Shown one piece after another: positions 44,694 through 54,026 of a stretch of 64,000 nucleotides of DNA. The stretch is from Pedobacter nutrimenti. Its GTDB lineage: Bacteria > Bacteroidota > Bacteroidia > Sphingobacteriales > Sphingobacteriaceae. Position 1 is the stretch's first letter. Every line of letters begins with the position of its first letter. The stretch spans positions 124,001-188,000 of the forward strand of contig NZ_QKLU01000011.1 of NCBI RefSeq assembly GCF_003208655.1, read 5' to 3'. The notes beneath the pieces are model-generated. The model did not search any database, was not told the origin of the DNA, and saw nothing but the letters and a program-made list of their open reading frames with translations. The position numbers and the translations under genes are program-made.

Positions 44694-44698
44694 GGCAT

Positions 44699-47308
44699 TT
44701 ATGCTGTTGTTTTATCTGAAGCATTTAAGAAAACAAATTTATTGTCAAACATGTCCAGCTTAATTTTGCTGTCCTTATCTATTTTACCGGCCAGAATTTC
44801 TTTGGACAATTCATTTAGAATACGCTTCTGAATCACTCTTTTTAGAGGTCTTGCTCCAAATTGAGGATCATAACCCAATTCAGCGAGCCAGTCCAGGGCT
44901 TCTGTGGAAGCTTCAATTTCAACACCCATTTCTGCCAGGGTTTGTTGTACATGTTTGAACTGGAGTTCTACGATATTTCTGATTTCTTTACGGTCTAAAG
45001 GCGTAAACATAATCAGTTCATCTATACGGTTTAAGAACTCAGGTCTTATGGTTTGTTTTAACAATTCAAACAATTCATTTTTGGTTTTCGCAATTACCTC
45101 ATCACGGTTTTGATCGTCCAGGTTTTTGAAATTTTCCTGGATCAGATGAGAACCTATGTTGGAGGTCATAATGATAATGGTGTTTTTAAAATTCACCACC
45201 CTTCCTTTGTTATCTGTAAGCCGGCCATCATCGAGCACTTGTAAAAGGATATTAAATACGTCCGGATGCGCTTTTTCTATCTCATCGAGCAGCACAACGG
45301 AATAAGGTTTTCTTCTTACAGCCTCAGTCAGCTGACCACCTTCATCGTAACCAACATATCCCGGAGGCGCACCAATTAATCTCGATACGGCATGACGTTC
45401 CTGATATTCACTCATGTCAATACGGGTCAAGGCATTTTCATCGTTGAACAGGAATTCCGCCAATGCTTTTGCAAGTTCCGTTTTACCAACGCCCGTGGTA
45501 CCCAGAAAAATAAATGAACCAATCGGTTTACGCTTATCCTGAAGCCCGGCACGGGAACGTCTGATGGAATCTGAAATGGCTTCTATCGCCTCATCCTGTC
45601 CGGCCACACGTTTGTGCAGTTCATCTTCAAGATGTAGTAATTTTTCCCTTTCACTGGAAACCAGCTTGGTTACCGGAATACCTGTCCAGCGGGCAACCAC
45701 TCCGGCAATGTCATCTGCTGTAACCTCTTCTTTTAGCATGCGGCCTTCATTCTGCTGACTTTCGAGTTCTGCCTTAAGCTTTTCGACTTTATCCTGGGCC
45801 TCTTTGATTTTTCCGTAACGGATCTCGGCTACTTTACCATAATCACCGGCCCTTTCAGCCTGCTCGGCTTCCAGTTTATAACTTTCAATCTGTTCGATTT
45901 GGGTATTGATGCCATCGACAACATCTTTTTCACTTTGCCATTTGGCTTTCAGCTCATCTCTTTCTGCCGCCAGATTGGCAATTTCCTCCCCTAAGGCCTT
46001 CACCTTTTTGTCGTCATTTTCACGTTTAATGGCTTCCCGCTCTATTTCCAGCTGCATAATGCGGCGGGAAAGTTCGTCTACGTTTTCAGGCACGCTATCC
46101 ATTTCAAGTCTTAACTTGGAGGCGGCCTCATCCATTAAATCTATGGCTTTATCCGGTAAAAAACGGTCAGAAATGTAACGTTGTGACAATTCTACGGCTG
46201 CAATAATCGCCTCATCTTTGATCCTTACTTTGTGATGAGTTTCATAACGTTCTTTTAATCCCCTTAAGATAGAAATGGCATCCTGGGTATCTGGTTCATC
46301 CACCATAACTTTTTGAAAACGACGCTCCAGGGCTTTATCTTTTTCAAGATACTTCTGATATTCATCCAGTGTTGTCGCCCCAATGGCCCTCAGTTCTCCT
46401 CTGGCCAGTGCAGGTTTTAAAATATTTGCGGCATCCATGGCACCTTCACCGCCACCAGCACCAACAAGGGTATGGATCTCATCAATAAACAAAATAATAT
46501 CTCCGTCGCTTTGGCTGACTTCTTTAACGACGGCTTTTAATCTTTCCTCAAATTCACCTTTGTATTTCGCACCTGCAATAAGGGCACCCATGTCCAGGGA
46601 ATAAACAGTTTTACTTTTAAGATTCTCCGGTACATCGCCTTTAATGATCCTGAAAGCAATTCCCTCGGCAATAGCTGTTTTACCTACTCCGGGTTCCCCA
46701 ATTAAAATAGGATTGTTTTTGGTTCTGCGCGACAGGATCTGGATGACCCTTCTGATTTCCTCGTCCCTGCCAATAACAGGGTCTAGTTTTCCGGACTCTG
46801 CATATTCATTTAAATTCCTTGCATATTTATTTAAGGCATTATAAGTGGCCTCGGCATTTTGATCGGTAACCCGGTTGTCTCCGCGAAGGGCAACAACAGC
46901 CTTTTTAAGATCCTTTTCATTAACTCCCTGGTCCTTTAATAATTTAGAGGTGTCATCGTTGACGGCCAGTATGCCCAGCAATACATGTTCCACTGATACA
47001 AACTCATCTTTAAACTCTTTTAGATAAGATTGGGCTTTCTGAAGCGCACTATTGGAACCCGAAGACAGATAAACATTACTTCCACTTACCTTAGGGAATT
47101 TTGCAATCTGTGCATCAAGTTGCTGATTGAGTAGGTTGATATTTACATTTAGTTTTTTTAAGACATAAGAAACGACATTTTCATCAACATTCAGCAGACC
47201 TTTTAGCAGGTGAGCTGTTTCAATAGCCTGTTGCTGATTGCCCTGGGCTATTTCGGAAGCCTGTTGAATTGCTTCCTGGGCTTTTATTGTAAAGTTGTTG
47301 AAGTTCAT
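44699..47308 (-). CDS. clpB: ATP-dependent chaperone ClpB
   Basis: 869-residue Hsp104/ClpB disaggregase that pulls proteins out of aggregates with DnaK. Order of parts: N domain (about 1-145), AAA1 with Walker [10 protein letters not shown] (about 205), the coiled-coil middle domain (about 405-525; [22 protein letters not shown]), and AAA2 with [16 protein letters not shown] and [18 protein letters not shown]. Arginine-finger region and sensor 2 (GARPLKR) near the end. Middle domain marks ClpB rather than ClpA or ClpC. Regulation may involve the box array upstream (47463-47575). Confidence 0.96.
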   Translation of the reverse strand: MNFNNFTIKAQEAIQQASEIAQGNQQQAIETAHLLKGLLNVDENVVSYVLKKLNVNINLLNQQLDAQIAKFPKVSGSNVYLSSGSNSALQKAQSYLKEFKDEFVSVEHVLLGILAVNDDTSKLLKDQGVNEKDLKKAVVALRGDNRVTDQNAEATYNALNKYARNLNEYAESGKLDPVIGRDEEIRRVIQILSRRTKNNPILIGEPGVGKTAIAEGIAFRIIKGDVPENLKSKTVYSLDMGALIAGAKYKGEFEERLKAVVKEVSQSDGDIILFIDEIHTLVGAGGGEGAMDAANILKPALARGELRAIGATTLDEYQKYLEKDKALERRFQKVMVDEPDTQDAISILRGLKERYETHHKVRIKDEAIIAAVELSQRYISDRFLPDKAIDLMDEAASKLRLEMDSVPENVDELSRRIMQLEIEREAIKRENDDKKVKALGEEIANLAAERDELKAKWQSEKDVVDGINTQIEQIESYKLEAEQAERAGDYGKVAEIRYGKIKEAQDKVEKLKAELESQQNEGRMLKEEVTADDIAGVVARWTGIPVTKLVSSEREKLLHLEDELHKRVAGQDEAIEAISDSIRRSRAGLQDKRKPIGSFIFLGTTGVGKTELAKALAEFLFNDENALTRIDMSEYQERHAVSRLIGAPPGYVGYDEGGQLTEAVRRKPYSVVLLDEIEKAHPDVFNILLQVLDDGRLTDNKGRVVNFKNTIIIMTSNIGSHLIQENFKNLDDQNRDEVIAKTKNELFELLKQTIRPEFLNRIDELIMFTPLDRKEIRNIVELQFKHVQQTLAEMGVEIEASTEALDWLAELGYDPQFGARPLKRVIQKRILNELSKEILAGKIDKDSKIKLDMFDNKFVFLNASDKTTA

Positions 47309-47696
47309 AGTATCTGATAAACAAAGTAAATGCCATATTGTTGTCTGGCTTCAGATCGGAAATTTTGTCTGCTTGTTTTCTTTTGTTGTGACTAAATTAC
47401 TGATTTTTAGTGTTTTGCATGAAAAAATGTCTGATCTGTAGTATTTTGCCTGATGATCAATTCTTCACAAATTGAGCCTTGCTTCACACCTGGTTCACAG
47501 CTCGGTCACACCTTGTTCACAAAAAGGTACCTTTTTGTGAACAAGGTGTGACTAATGTGTGCGCTATGTGAGCAGAAGCTCAGGACTATGACTTAATTTT
47601 TACGCCCCAACTTATGGCCTGCTTTCCATGGGCCGGATAAAACTTGTAATTTAGCAATTGTAAGGCATATTTTCTATATGCAATGAAGCACAGATC
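47309..47696. other. Divergent intergenic region between clpB and an MFS gene
   Basis: 388 bases with the start regions of both genes. Its main content is a palindromic array of TTCACA/TGTGAA boxes (47463-47575). A TAATTTAG element at about 47647 could be a promoter for the MFS gene. No RNA gene or open frame recognised. Confidence 0.55.
47463..47575. repeat. Palindromic array of helically phased TTCACA boxes
   Basis: TTCACA-type boxes at 47464, 47483, 47494, 47505 (GTCACA) and 47516, and the opposite TGTGAA-type boxes at 47536, 47547, about 47556 and 47567; most steps are 11 bases. The middle 47505-47552 is a perfect 48-base palindrome around GGTACC. Confidence 0.8.
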
Positions 47697-48911
47697 ATGA
47701 GAGAATTTATACGTTTATATTTGGATGCCTACAAAGGATTGTCTACTCCGGCCTGGATGCTGGCCCTGGTGATGTTAATCAACAGGAGCGGGGCAATGGT
47801 GATCCCGTTTTTAGGCGTTTACATGACCAATCATCTTCAGTTTTCCCTGGAAAATACCGGAACTGTTTTGAGTTGTTTTGGTATTGGGGCTGTTGCCGGA
47901 TCTTTTCTGGGTGGCTGGCTTACCGATCAGGTGGGCCATTTTAAAGTACAGGTCTGTAGCCTGATCCTCACTGTACCTATGTTTTTCCTGCTTCCGGAAT
48001 TAAATACAGTTGTAAAACTGGCTGTGGGTGTTTTTATGCTGAGCCTTATTTCGGAAACCTTCCGGCCGGCAAACTCTGTGTCGATTGCTTATTATTCAAA
48101 ACCAGACAATATTATCCGCTCTTTTTCCCTGAACCGCATGGCCATGAACCTTGGTTTCTCTATTGGCCCGGCCCTGGGCGGTTTTCTGGCTGCTATTTCC
48201 TATACCTTTTTGTTTTATGGAAATGCAGTGACTGCTTTTTTGTCTGCGATATTATTTTTTATCTATTTCCGTAAGCTTAAAGGTTATGAAAAAAAGGAGA
48301 GTCATGCGATGGATGAAAATAAAGAAGAAGCTGGCCGTTCCCCTTATAGGGATGTTTTGTTTATGGCTTTCAGTATACTCTGCTGTATTTTTACCATTTG
48401 TTTCTTCCAGATATTAAGTACGCTGCCTTTATACTACCGGTCAGCCTATAAAATGAATGAAGCAGATATCGGTTTAATTTTAGCTTTTAGTGGTGTAGTG
48501 GTTTTTGCGCTGGAAATGCTCATCGTGCACATTGCCGAAAAAAGGATGTCCTCGGGTGCTGCAATTGCATTGGGCACGATACTTTGCAGTTTGGCTTTTT
48601 TGAGCCTCAACCTGGCCCATGGGGTTTTTATCCTTTATTTTTCTATGTTTCTTCTTTGCCTTGCCGAAATTCTGGCCATGCCGTTTATGGCAACGGTTAC
48701 TTTAAAAAGATCTTCTGCCCAAACAAGAGGCGCTTATATGGGGTTAAACGCACTATCCGTATCAGCTGCACATGTATTTTCACCATTTGTAGGCACCAGG
48801 GTGGCCGCTGCTTTTGGCTTCGAAACCTTATGGTGGGGAACCGGGGTTTTATTGATTTTAACGGCTCTTGGTTTTTGGCAGGTGATGAGAAAAATGGGGT
48901 TAAACAGTTGA
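47697..48911 (+). CDS. MFS transporter
   Basis: 404-residue major facilitator with about twelve helices, sugar/drug exporter-like. Loop GGWLTDQVGHFKVQ between helices 2 and 3 is the MFS motif A (G-x-L-x-D). A cytoplasmic central loop (KKLKGYEKKESHAMDENKEEAG, about 190-210) separates the halves. Substrate unknown; resembles YfcJ/SetA or tetracycline-efflux-like proteins by eye only. The stop is followed by a strong bidirectional terminator shared with the SRPBCC gene. Confidence 0.82.
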   Translation: MREFIRLYLDAYKGLSTPAWMLALVMLINRSGAMVIPFLGVYMTNHLQFSLENTGTVLSCFGIGAVAGSFLGGWLTDQVGHFKVQVCSLILTVPMFFLLPELNTVVKLAVGVFMLSLISETFRPANSVSIAYYSKPDNIIRSFSLNRMAMNLGFSIGPALGGFLAAISYTFLFYGNAVTAFLSAILFFIYFRKLKGYEKKESHAMDENKEEAGRSPYRDVLFMAFSILCCIFTICFFQILSTLPLYYRSAYKMNEADIGLILAFSGVVVFALEMLIVHIAEKRMSSGAAIALGTILCSLAFLSLNLAHGVFILYFSMFLLCLAEILAMPFMATVTLKRSSAQTRGAYMGLNALSVSAAHVFSPFVGTRVAAAFGFETLWWGTGVLLILTALGFWQVMRKMGLNS

Positions 48912-48934
48912 CCCGATTTCTTAAATTGTTATGC

Positions 48935-48975
48935 ACACAAAAAAGCCCTGAATTTATTTCAGGGCTTTTTTGTGT
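48935..48975. terminator. Bidirectional terminator
   Basis: Palindromic ACACAAAAAAGCCCTGAA ... TTCAGGGCTTTTTTGTGT with a 5-base loop; convergent genes on both sides. Confidence 0.9.
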
Positions 48976-48983
48976 ATAGAATA

Positions 48984-49382
48984 TTATCCTAAAATCTCTT
49001 TTAACTTTGAGGCCTGATGATCTGCCAATTTTTGCAGCGGGCCGGAAGCCAGCATTTTCATCATCATATTCAGGTCAGCAGAAATAATATGTTTTGCGAT
49101 GGTACCGCCCTGGCCATTGTCGGCAACAGTCCATTTCAATTCTACATCAAAAGGTGCTTTTTCAGAAGGAATGGCCACCAGTTCCTGATTTGGAATACGG
49201 TTTGAGACTTTAATTGCCAGTTTAGCCATATTCTGAATCGTAAAGCTGGCCTCATCTTCTGTGGAAGACCAGTTGTAAATGTTTTCGGGCATCAGTTGCT
49301 GATGATTGTTCAGATCGGCCAGAAAGGCATATACTTTTTCTACCGGAACACTTAACTCGGCAGTGCTTTCAATAACAGTCAT
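48984..49382 (-). CDS. SRPBCC (START-like) family protein
   Basis: 132-residue helix-grip protein. The start VIESTAELSVPVEKVYAFLADLNNHQQL is typical of polyketide-cyclase/START-like SRPBCC proteins; ELKWTVADNGQGGTIAKHII forms later strands and DHQASKLKEIL the long C-terminal helix. Such proteins bind hydrophobic ligands or serve as chaperones for other enzymes. Starts 5 bases after the pyrE stop in the same direction, so both share an operon. Ligand unknown. Confidence 0.8.
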   Translation of the reverse strand: MTVIESTAELSVPVEKVYAFLADLNNHQQLMPENIYNWSSTEDEASFTIQNMAKLAIKVSNRIPNQELVAIPSEKAPFDVELKWTVADNGQGGTIAKHIISADLNMMMKMLASGPLQKLADHQASKLKEILG

Positions 49383-49387
49383 TATAT

Positions 49388-50047
49388 TTAGGTTAATTGT
49401 TCAAGTTCTTTACCCCATCCAGAAGGGTCCCTGCGCCATTTTGTCAACAGGTCCACATCATTTTGCCCGATAAAGCTATGCTCAGCAGCATATTGAATCA
49501 GGGTTTGGTAATTGGATAAACTGGAATAACGGCATTTGGCATTTTTAAAATTTTCTTCAGCCTGGTCCAGGCCATAAGTAAAAATAGAAACCAGTCCGGC
49601 AACAGAAAGTCCTGCATTTCTTAAGGCATCTACTGCCTGAAGACTGCTTTTTCCTGTCGAAATTAAATCTTCAACAACCACCACGCGTTGTCCTTCCACA
49701 ATTTCCCCTTCAATTAAGCTTCCTGTCCCATGCTCTTTTGCTTTTGATCTTACGTAAGCAAAAGGTAAACCAAGCTCCTGTGCCACTAGTACACCCTGAG
49801 GGATGCCTGCAGTAGCTACTCCGGCAATTAAATCAACAGAGCCATACTCTTCCTGAATCAACTGCGTAAGCTTTTGTCTGATGTATGTTCTAACTGATGG
49901 ATGCGAGAGCGTTATCCTGTTATCACAATAAATTGGGGATTTCCAACCCGAAGCCCAGGTAAAAGGATTAGCAGGTTGTAATTTTATTGCTTTAATTTGT
50001 AACAGAAATTCAGCTACCTTTAATTCAATATCACTTTTATTATACAT
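49388..50047 (-). CDS. pyrE: Orotate phosphoribosyltransferase
   Basis: 219-residue enzyme that makes OMP from orotate and PRPP in pyrimidine synthesis. The PRPP loop is VVVVEDLISTGKSSLQAVDAL, and KAKEHGTGSLIEGE is the flexible catalytic loop. NPFTWASGWKSPIYCDNR (about 23-40) is the substrate region. Its ATG (complement of 50045-50047) overlaps by 2 bases with the ATG of the divergent Nudix gene at 50046-50048. The -7 element TATTTTTG (complement of 50052-50059) lies inside that gene's codons 3-5. Confidence 0.95.
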   Translation of the reverse strand: MYNKSDIELKVAEFLLQIKAIKLQPANPFTWASGWKSPIYCDNRITLSHPSVRTYIRQKLTQLIQEEYGSVDLIAGVATAGIPQGVLVAQELGLPFAYVRSKAKEHGTGSLIEGEIVEGQRVVVVEDLISTGKSSLQAVDALRNAGLSVAGLVSIFTYGLDQAEENFKNAKCRYSSLSNYQTLIQYAAEHSFIGQNDVDLLTKWRRDPSGWGKELEQLT

Positions 50048-50657
50048 GGCTCAAAAATACAGAATATATATTAACGATAACACTTTGTTTATAGCAGATG
50101 TTGTGCCTCATCAGAACGGTGAAATACAACAGATTGATATACAGGATTTTGATTTTTTAACATTTTATAAAAATTTGGATAAAGGATCCAAAGGGGAGTA
50201 CCTTGTGCTGACTGAGGACCCCAAAGCCGTATTTAGAAAACTCAAACAAAAATGCTTACTGATTAAGGCTGCAGGAGGTCTGGTTAAAAACTCAGCGGGC
50301 GATTATTTGTTTATTTTTAGAAATAAAAAGTGGGATCTTCCAAAAGGAAAGGTCGAGAAAAATGAAAAAATGAAAGCGGCCGCGCTTCGGGAAGTAGAAG
50401 AAGAGTGCGGGGTGAAAATTCATAGCAATAAGGATAAGCTGTGTAAAACTTACCATGTATATGAACTGGGAGGGAAGGTTGTTTTAAAGAAAACCAACTG
50501 GTACAATATGACCGTAAAGGGACAACCTAAACTCATTCCTCAAAAAGAAGAGGGGATTACAAAAGCCGGCTGGTTTGGCAAGGATGAATTGGATCCGATA
50601 CTGAAAAAAACCTATTTATTGATTTTTGAAGTATTAAAAGCGGGTAAGCTAATTTAG
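50046..50657 (+). CDS. Nudix hydrolase
   Basis: 203-residue protein. An N-terminal domain (about 1-75) precedes a Nudix fold with the box GKVEKNEKMKAAALREVEEECGV (matches G-x5-E-x7-RE-U-x-EE-x-G-U; read here as two blocks). It cleaves nucleoside diphosphate-X compounds; substrate unknown. The N-terminal part resembles small extra domains of Bacteroidota Nudix proteins. The start codon overlaps that of the divergent pyrE gene, and the stop is directly adjacent to the stop of the convergent coaD gene, so the gene has no free flanks. Confidence 0.85.
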   Translation: MAQKYRIYINDNTLFIADVVPHQNGEIQQIDIQDFDFLTFYKNLDKGSKGEYLVLTEDPKAVFRKLKQKCLLIKAAGGLVKNSAGDYLFIFRNKKWDLPKGKVEKNEKMKAAALREVEEECGVKIHSNKDKLCKTYHVYELGGKVVLKKTNWYNMTVKGQPKLIPQKEEGITKAGWFGKDELDPILKKTYLLIFEVLKAGKLI

Positions 50658-51119
50658 TTATAAGTGCCTTAAAGCTTTTTCAGGAACAAATTTCCGGACA
50701 TCGCCATGGTTGCGAAGAATATCCCTTACAATGGTGGAACTAATAGCGGAATATTCTGGTTTGCTTAGAATAAATATGGTTTCCATCTCCGGCATCATGG
50801 TTTGATTGATTTGGGCAATTGCCCTTTCATATTCAAAATCACCTACCGAGCGGATACCCCTTACCATGTATTGTGCATGGAGTTCCCTGCAGAAATCGAC
50901 TGTCAGGCCCTCATAGAGCCTGACTTCTACCTGTTTGAAATCGCTGAAGACATCACTGACGATATCCCTGCGCTGTTCAGCAGACAGATAACTCTGTTTA
51001 GAACTGTTTAAACCAATGCCCACCACCATTTTATCGAATAAAGGAAGGGCACGTTTTAAGATGTCTACATGTGCAATGGTTATCGGATCAAAAGAACCTG
51101 GGAACAAGGCGATTTTCAT
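50658..51119 (-). CDS. coaD: Pantetheine-phosphate adenylyltransferase
   Basis: 153-residue nucleotidyltransferase that makes dephospho-CoA from phosphopantetheine and ATP (step 4 of CoA synthesis). The motif FPGSFDPITIAHVDIL holds the T/H nucleotide-binding site, with VVGIGLNSSKQSYLSAEQR, VDFCRELHAQYMVRGIRS and EYSAISSTIVRDILRNHGDV all matching CoaD. It follows rsmD by 1 base; end to end with the Nudix gene, whose stop abuts its own. Confidence 0.95.
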   Translation of the reverse strand: MKIALFPGSFDPITIAHVDILKRALPLFDKMVVGIGLNSSKQSYLSAEQRRDIVSDVFSDFKQVEVRLYEGLTVDFCRELHAQYMVRGIRSVGDFEYERAIAQINQTMMPEMETIFILSKPEYSAISSTIVRDILRNHGDVRKFVPEKALRHL

Positions 51120-51120
51120 A

Positions 51121-51666
51121 TTACGTGGATTTAGGCTTTTGGAAAAAACTAAAAGAAGAATTACCGTATTTTCGGGTTTCTGTATAACCTGGTTGGCTAT
51201 CGAGTTTTAACAAAGAGGGGTGCTCTACGATTAATATTCCATTTTCGGCAAGCAGGTTGTTTTTTAGAACCAATTCAGGAATCAACGGTATCGTGGGAAG
51301 GTTATAGGGTGGGTCGGCAAATATGATCTGGTAACTTTTTTTGTGGCCTTCCAGAAATTTAAAAACATCAGCTTTTACCACTTCGATAGCATCCAGCGTA
51401 TATTTATCTGCCACAGACTTCACCCAGTATACACAACCGGAATGTTTGTCTACAGCAGTGACCTGAGCAATACCTCTGGAAGCAAATTCAATACTGATGT
51501 TGCCGGTTCCGCAAAAAAGGTCCAGCACCTGACAGCTTTCAAAATCATACTGATTATAAAGGATATTGAACAGGGCCTCTTTTGCCATGTCGGTTGTGGG
51601 TCTTACAGGTAGGCTCTGTGGTGCCTGCAAACGTATCCCTTTTAACTTACCTCCGATTATCCGCAT
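51121..51666 (-). CDS. rsmD: 16S rRNA (guanine(966)-N2)-methyltransferase RsmD
   Basis: 181-residue methyltransferase that modifies G966 in 16S rRNA. RIIGGKLKGIRLQAP at the start, RPTTDMAKEALFNIL (about 22-36), the SAM site VLDLFCGTGNISIEFASRG, and catalytic DPPY in IIFADPPYNLP identify it. It overlaps the DUF3822 gene by 10 bases and is followed by coaD after 1 base; rsmD-coaD pairing is common in bacteria. Complete. Confidence 0.94.
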   Translation of the reverse strand: MRIIGGKLKGIRLQAPQSLPVRPTTDMAKEALFNILYNQYDFESCQVLDLFCGTGNISIEFASRGIAQVTAVDKHSGCVYWVKSVADKYTLDAIEVVKADVFKFLEGHKKSYQIIFADPPYNLPTIPLIPELVLKNNLLAENGILIVEHPSLLKLDSQPGYTETRKYGNSSFSFFQKPKST

Positions 51667-52484
51667 AGATCAACCGCTAATAAACTGCTATAATAGTAAG
51701 GGGGCATATCATCAAGAATGGCATAATCCATAGCCTGGTTCTGTGGTACGCTGAAGCGGATATCCATAAAGTATTTTTCTAATGTTTTATAGTTCTGATC
51801 CTCTTTTTCCAAAATGCCACTCACATGCAGCTGAAGGCTTGAAGCATCTAGTCCCAGTTGTTTAAGGATAAAAAGCAGGTAATAATTAAATTCTTCAGCG
51901 TTTTCTATTTCATAGCTGTTTTTAAAAACCAGTTGCTGCTCTTTTACATAGACCGCTGTAAAGGAGCGGGCCGTAAAATCAAGGACCAAAGCTTCGCTAA
52001 GCGTTGCAGCCAACATTAAAACAGGGGCCGTTTGTTCATAGATGTCAGCGTCTTTGAAATTTGCATCCAATTGTTCTTCCAATGTTTTTTGAAGATTAAA
52101 AACAGAGGTGAAATCGTAGCGGGTGTTTTTCTGTATATAAATATTTTTGGGGTGTCCGCTGTTGAAAAAATTCAGATAAGCAGATAAATCAGCGCTTTGG
52201 TAGAGTTCATTTGGAACGTCGACCGCATTGGTCGCGGCCATAGAAATTTTAACTTTTTTAAAAGGATATTTCAAATAGGGATCATTTTTCAGCTTATTGA
52301 CAAGAGTTTGGGAAATGTCGGAACATTCCTGCTCATCAAAAATTGCTTTAAGGCGCTGGTTTTCCTGATTGATAATGGCATAGGAAAAGCTGTCATTTGT
52401 AATTTTTAAGAGTAAATTACAATCGGGCGCTGTACCTGGATCAAATTGGGGATCCAAAAGCAGTATGCTGTTTTTAATATTCAT
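51657..52484 (-). CDS. DUF3822 family protein
   Basis: 275 residues from the ATG at 52484 (MNIKNSILLLDPQFD); a longer frame starting at 52553 would add 23 residues with no family likeness. The protein has a sugar-kinase/actin-like ATPase-type layout, seen in blocks such as LLKITNDSFSYAIIN and ALVLDFTARSFTAVYVKEQQ, as in other Bacteroidota DUF3822 proteins. Function unknown. It overlaps rsmD by 10 bases and heads the rsmD-coaD operon. The divergent helicase gene starts 53 bases away. Confidence 0.82.
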   Translation of the reverse strand: MNIKNSILLLDPQFDPGTAPDCNLLLKITNDSFSYAIINQENQRLKAIFDEQECSDISQTLVNKLKNDPYLKYPFKKVKISMAATNAVDVPNELYQSADLSAYLNFFNSGHPKNIYIQKNTRYDFTSVFNLQKTLEEQLDANFKDADIYEQTAPVLMLAATLSEALVLDFTARSFTAVYVKEQQLVFKNSYEIENAEEFNYYLLFILKQLGLDASSLQLHVSGILEKEDQNYKTLEKYFMDIRFSVPQNQAMDYAILDDMPPYYYSSLLAVDLCG

Positions 52485-52537
52485 CTTAACAAAATTAATT
52501 CTTTTTTTTTGTAACCCTACCATTGCATATTTGTAAA

Positions 52538-53986
52538 ATGGATAAAACAACAATAATCGCCCGGTCTTATCCCTTTGAGCCGACAGCCGAGCAATTGATT
52601 TTTTGCAGGGAAATGGCCGGGTTTTTATCAGGCATGCTGGATGAAAAATGTTTTATTCTCAGGGGTTATGCCGGAACGGGGAAAACAACTTCTGTTGCCG
52701 CTTTGGTTAAAGCCTTGCCGCAATTTAAATTGAGACCGGTTTTACTTGCCCCCACAGGTCGTGCAGCCAAGGTGATGAGTAACTATACCGGAAGAACAGC
52801 ACTCACGATCCATAAAAAGATCTATAGAAAACGTTCTGCAGTTTCCATGGAACTTTCTTTTCAACTGGCTCCCAATCTGAATGAGCATACCCTTTTTATT
52901 GTGGATGAAGCTTCTATGATTTCAGATGAATGGAATCTCCAGAGCGGGTCTTCTTTTTTAAAGGACCTGATGGAGTTTGTTTACAATCAGAAAAACTGCG
53001 GGGTACTTTTTGTTGGAGATACGGCACAATTGCCCCCGGTGGGTAGTCTGGACAGTCCGGCGCTAAGTGGGGAACATCTGGCAAATGCTTTCCAGCTTAA
53101 AGTGACACAGGTAGAACTTCGGGAAGTGGTGCGACAGGAAAAGAAATCGGGCATACTAGCCAACGCAACAATGCTAAGAAAATTGGTTAATGGTTATGCC
53201 CAGCGTGCGGCCGATGGAGAAGTGCTCAAGGTCGAGCTGCCGAAATTTAAAACCAAATCCTACAAAGATATTTTCAGGATGACCGGGCTAAAACTGGTTG
53301 AAGGGCTGGAGTATGCCTACAGAAAATTTGATATGGAGAATTGTCTGATTGTATGCCGATCTAATAAATCTGCAAATGTCTATAACCAGCAAATCCGTGC
53401 GAGACTGTTGTACAGGGAAGAAGAACTGACAGGCGGGGACCAGGTTATGGTGGTCCGGAACAATTATTTCTGGCTGGGTGAAAGTGAATCAGCAGCTTTT
53501 ATTGCAAACGGGGACATGGCCAGAATTACAAGGGTCCGGAATGAAGAAGAACGTTATGGTTTGCGTTTTAGTGAAGTCCAGATGGAATTTCTGGATTATC
53601 CTGAGGCCGGAGCGATTAGCTGTAAGGTACTTCTGGATACTTTAACAGGAGAAACACCTAATTTATCTCAGGAAGACAGCCAAAAACTTTATGAAGGGGT
53701 AAACCTGGACTATGAGCACATTAAAAATAAAAAAGACAGGCTTGCAGCTGTGAAGCAGGACCCTTATTATAATGCTTTGCAGATTAAATTTGCTTATGCG
53801 GTAACCTGTCATAAAGCGCAGGGGGGGCAATGGGACGCTGTATTTGTCGATCAAGGCTATCTGACAGATGAAATGGTCGATATGGATTTCCTGCGTTGGT
53901 TGTACACAGCGGTCACCAGGGCAAAAAGAGAATTATTTTTAGTAAATTTTGCCCAGAACTTATTTTTATCCCCTGCCGAAGAGTAG
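52538..53986 (+). CDS. RecD-like ATP-dependent DNA helicase
   Basis: 482 residues from the ATG at 52538; an upstream in-frame TTG at 52523 is less likely. Superfamily 1B helicase: Walker A RGYAGTGKTTS (about 42-52), GRAAKVMS, Walker B TLFIVDEASMIS, GDTAQLPPVGSLDSPAL (motif III), REVVRQ, and C-terminal CHKAQGGQWDAVFVDQG plus WLYTAVTRAKRELFLVN (motifs V and VI). It resembles the stand-alone RecD2/AAA helicases common in Bacteroidota, without RecB or RecC nearby. Probably handles DNA ends or stalled forks; role inferred. Confidence 0.88.
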   Translation: MDKTTIIARSYPFEPTAEQLIFCREMAGFLSGMLDEKCFILRGYAGTGKTTSVAALVKALPQFKLRPVLLAPTGRAAKVMSNYTGRTALTIHKKIYRKRSAVSMELSFQLAPNLNEHTLFIVDEASMISDEWNLQSGSSFLKDLMEFVYNQKNCGVLFVGDTAQLPPVGSLDSPALSGEHLANAFQLKVTQVELREVVRQEKKSGILANATMLRKLVNGYAQRAADGEVLKVELPKFKTKSYKDIFRMTGLKLVEGLEYAYRKFDMENCLIVCRSNKSANVYNQQIRARLLYREEELTGGDQVMVVRNNYFWLGESESAAFIANGDMARITRVRNEEERYGLRFSEVQMEFLDYPEAGAISCKVLLDTLTGETPNLSQEDSQKLYEGVNLDYEHIKNKKDRLAAVKQDPYYNALQIKFAYAVTCHKAQGGQWDAVFVDQGYLTDEMVDMDFLRWLYTAVTRAKRELFLVNFAQNLFLSPAEE

Positions 53987-54026
53987 TTGTAACAATCTAT
54001 TTTAAAAAGAATAACCCTATATACAG

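Noticed and set aside
52485-52553. Longer DUF3822 start at 52553
   Set aside because: Extra 23 residues overlap the divergent helicase start and lack family likeness.
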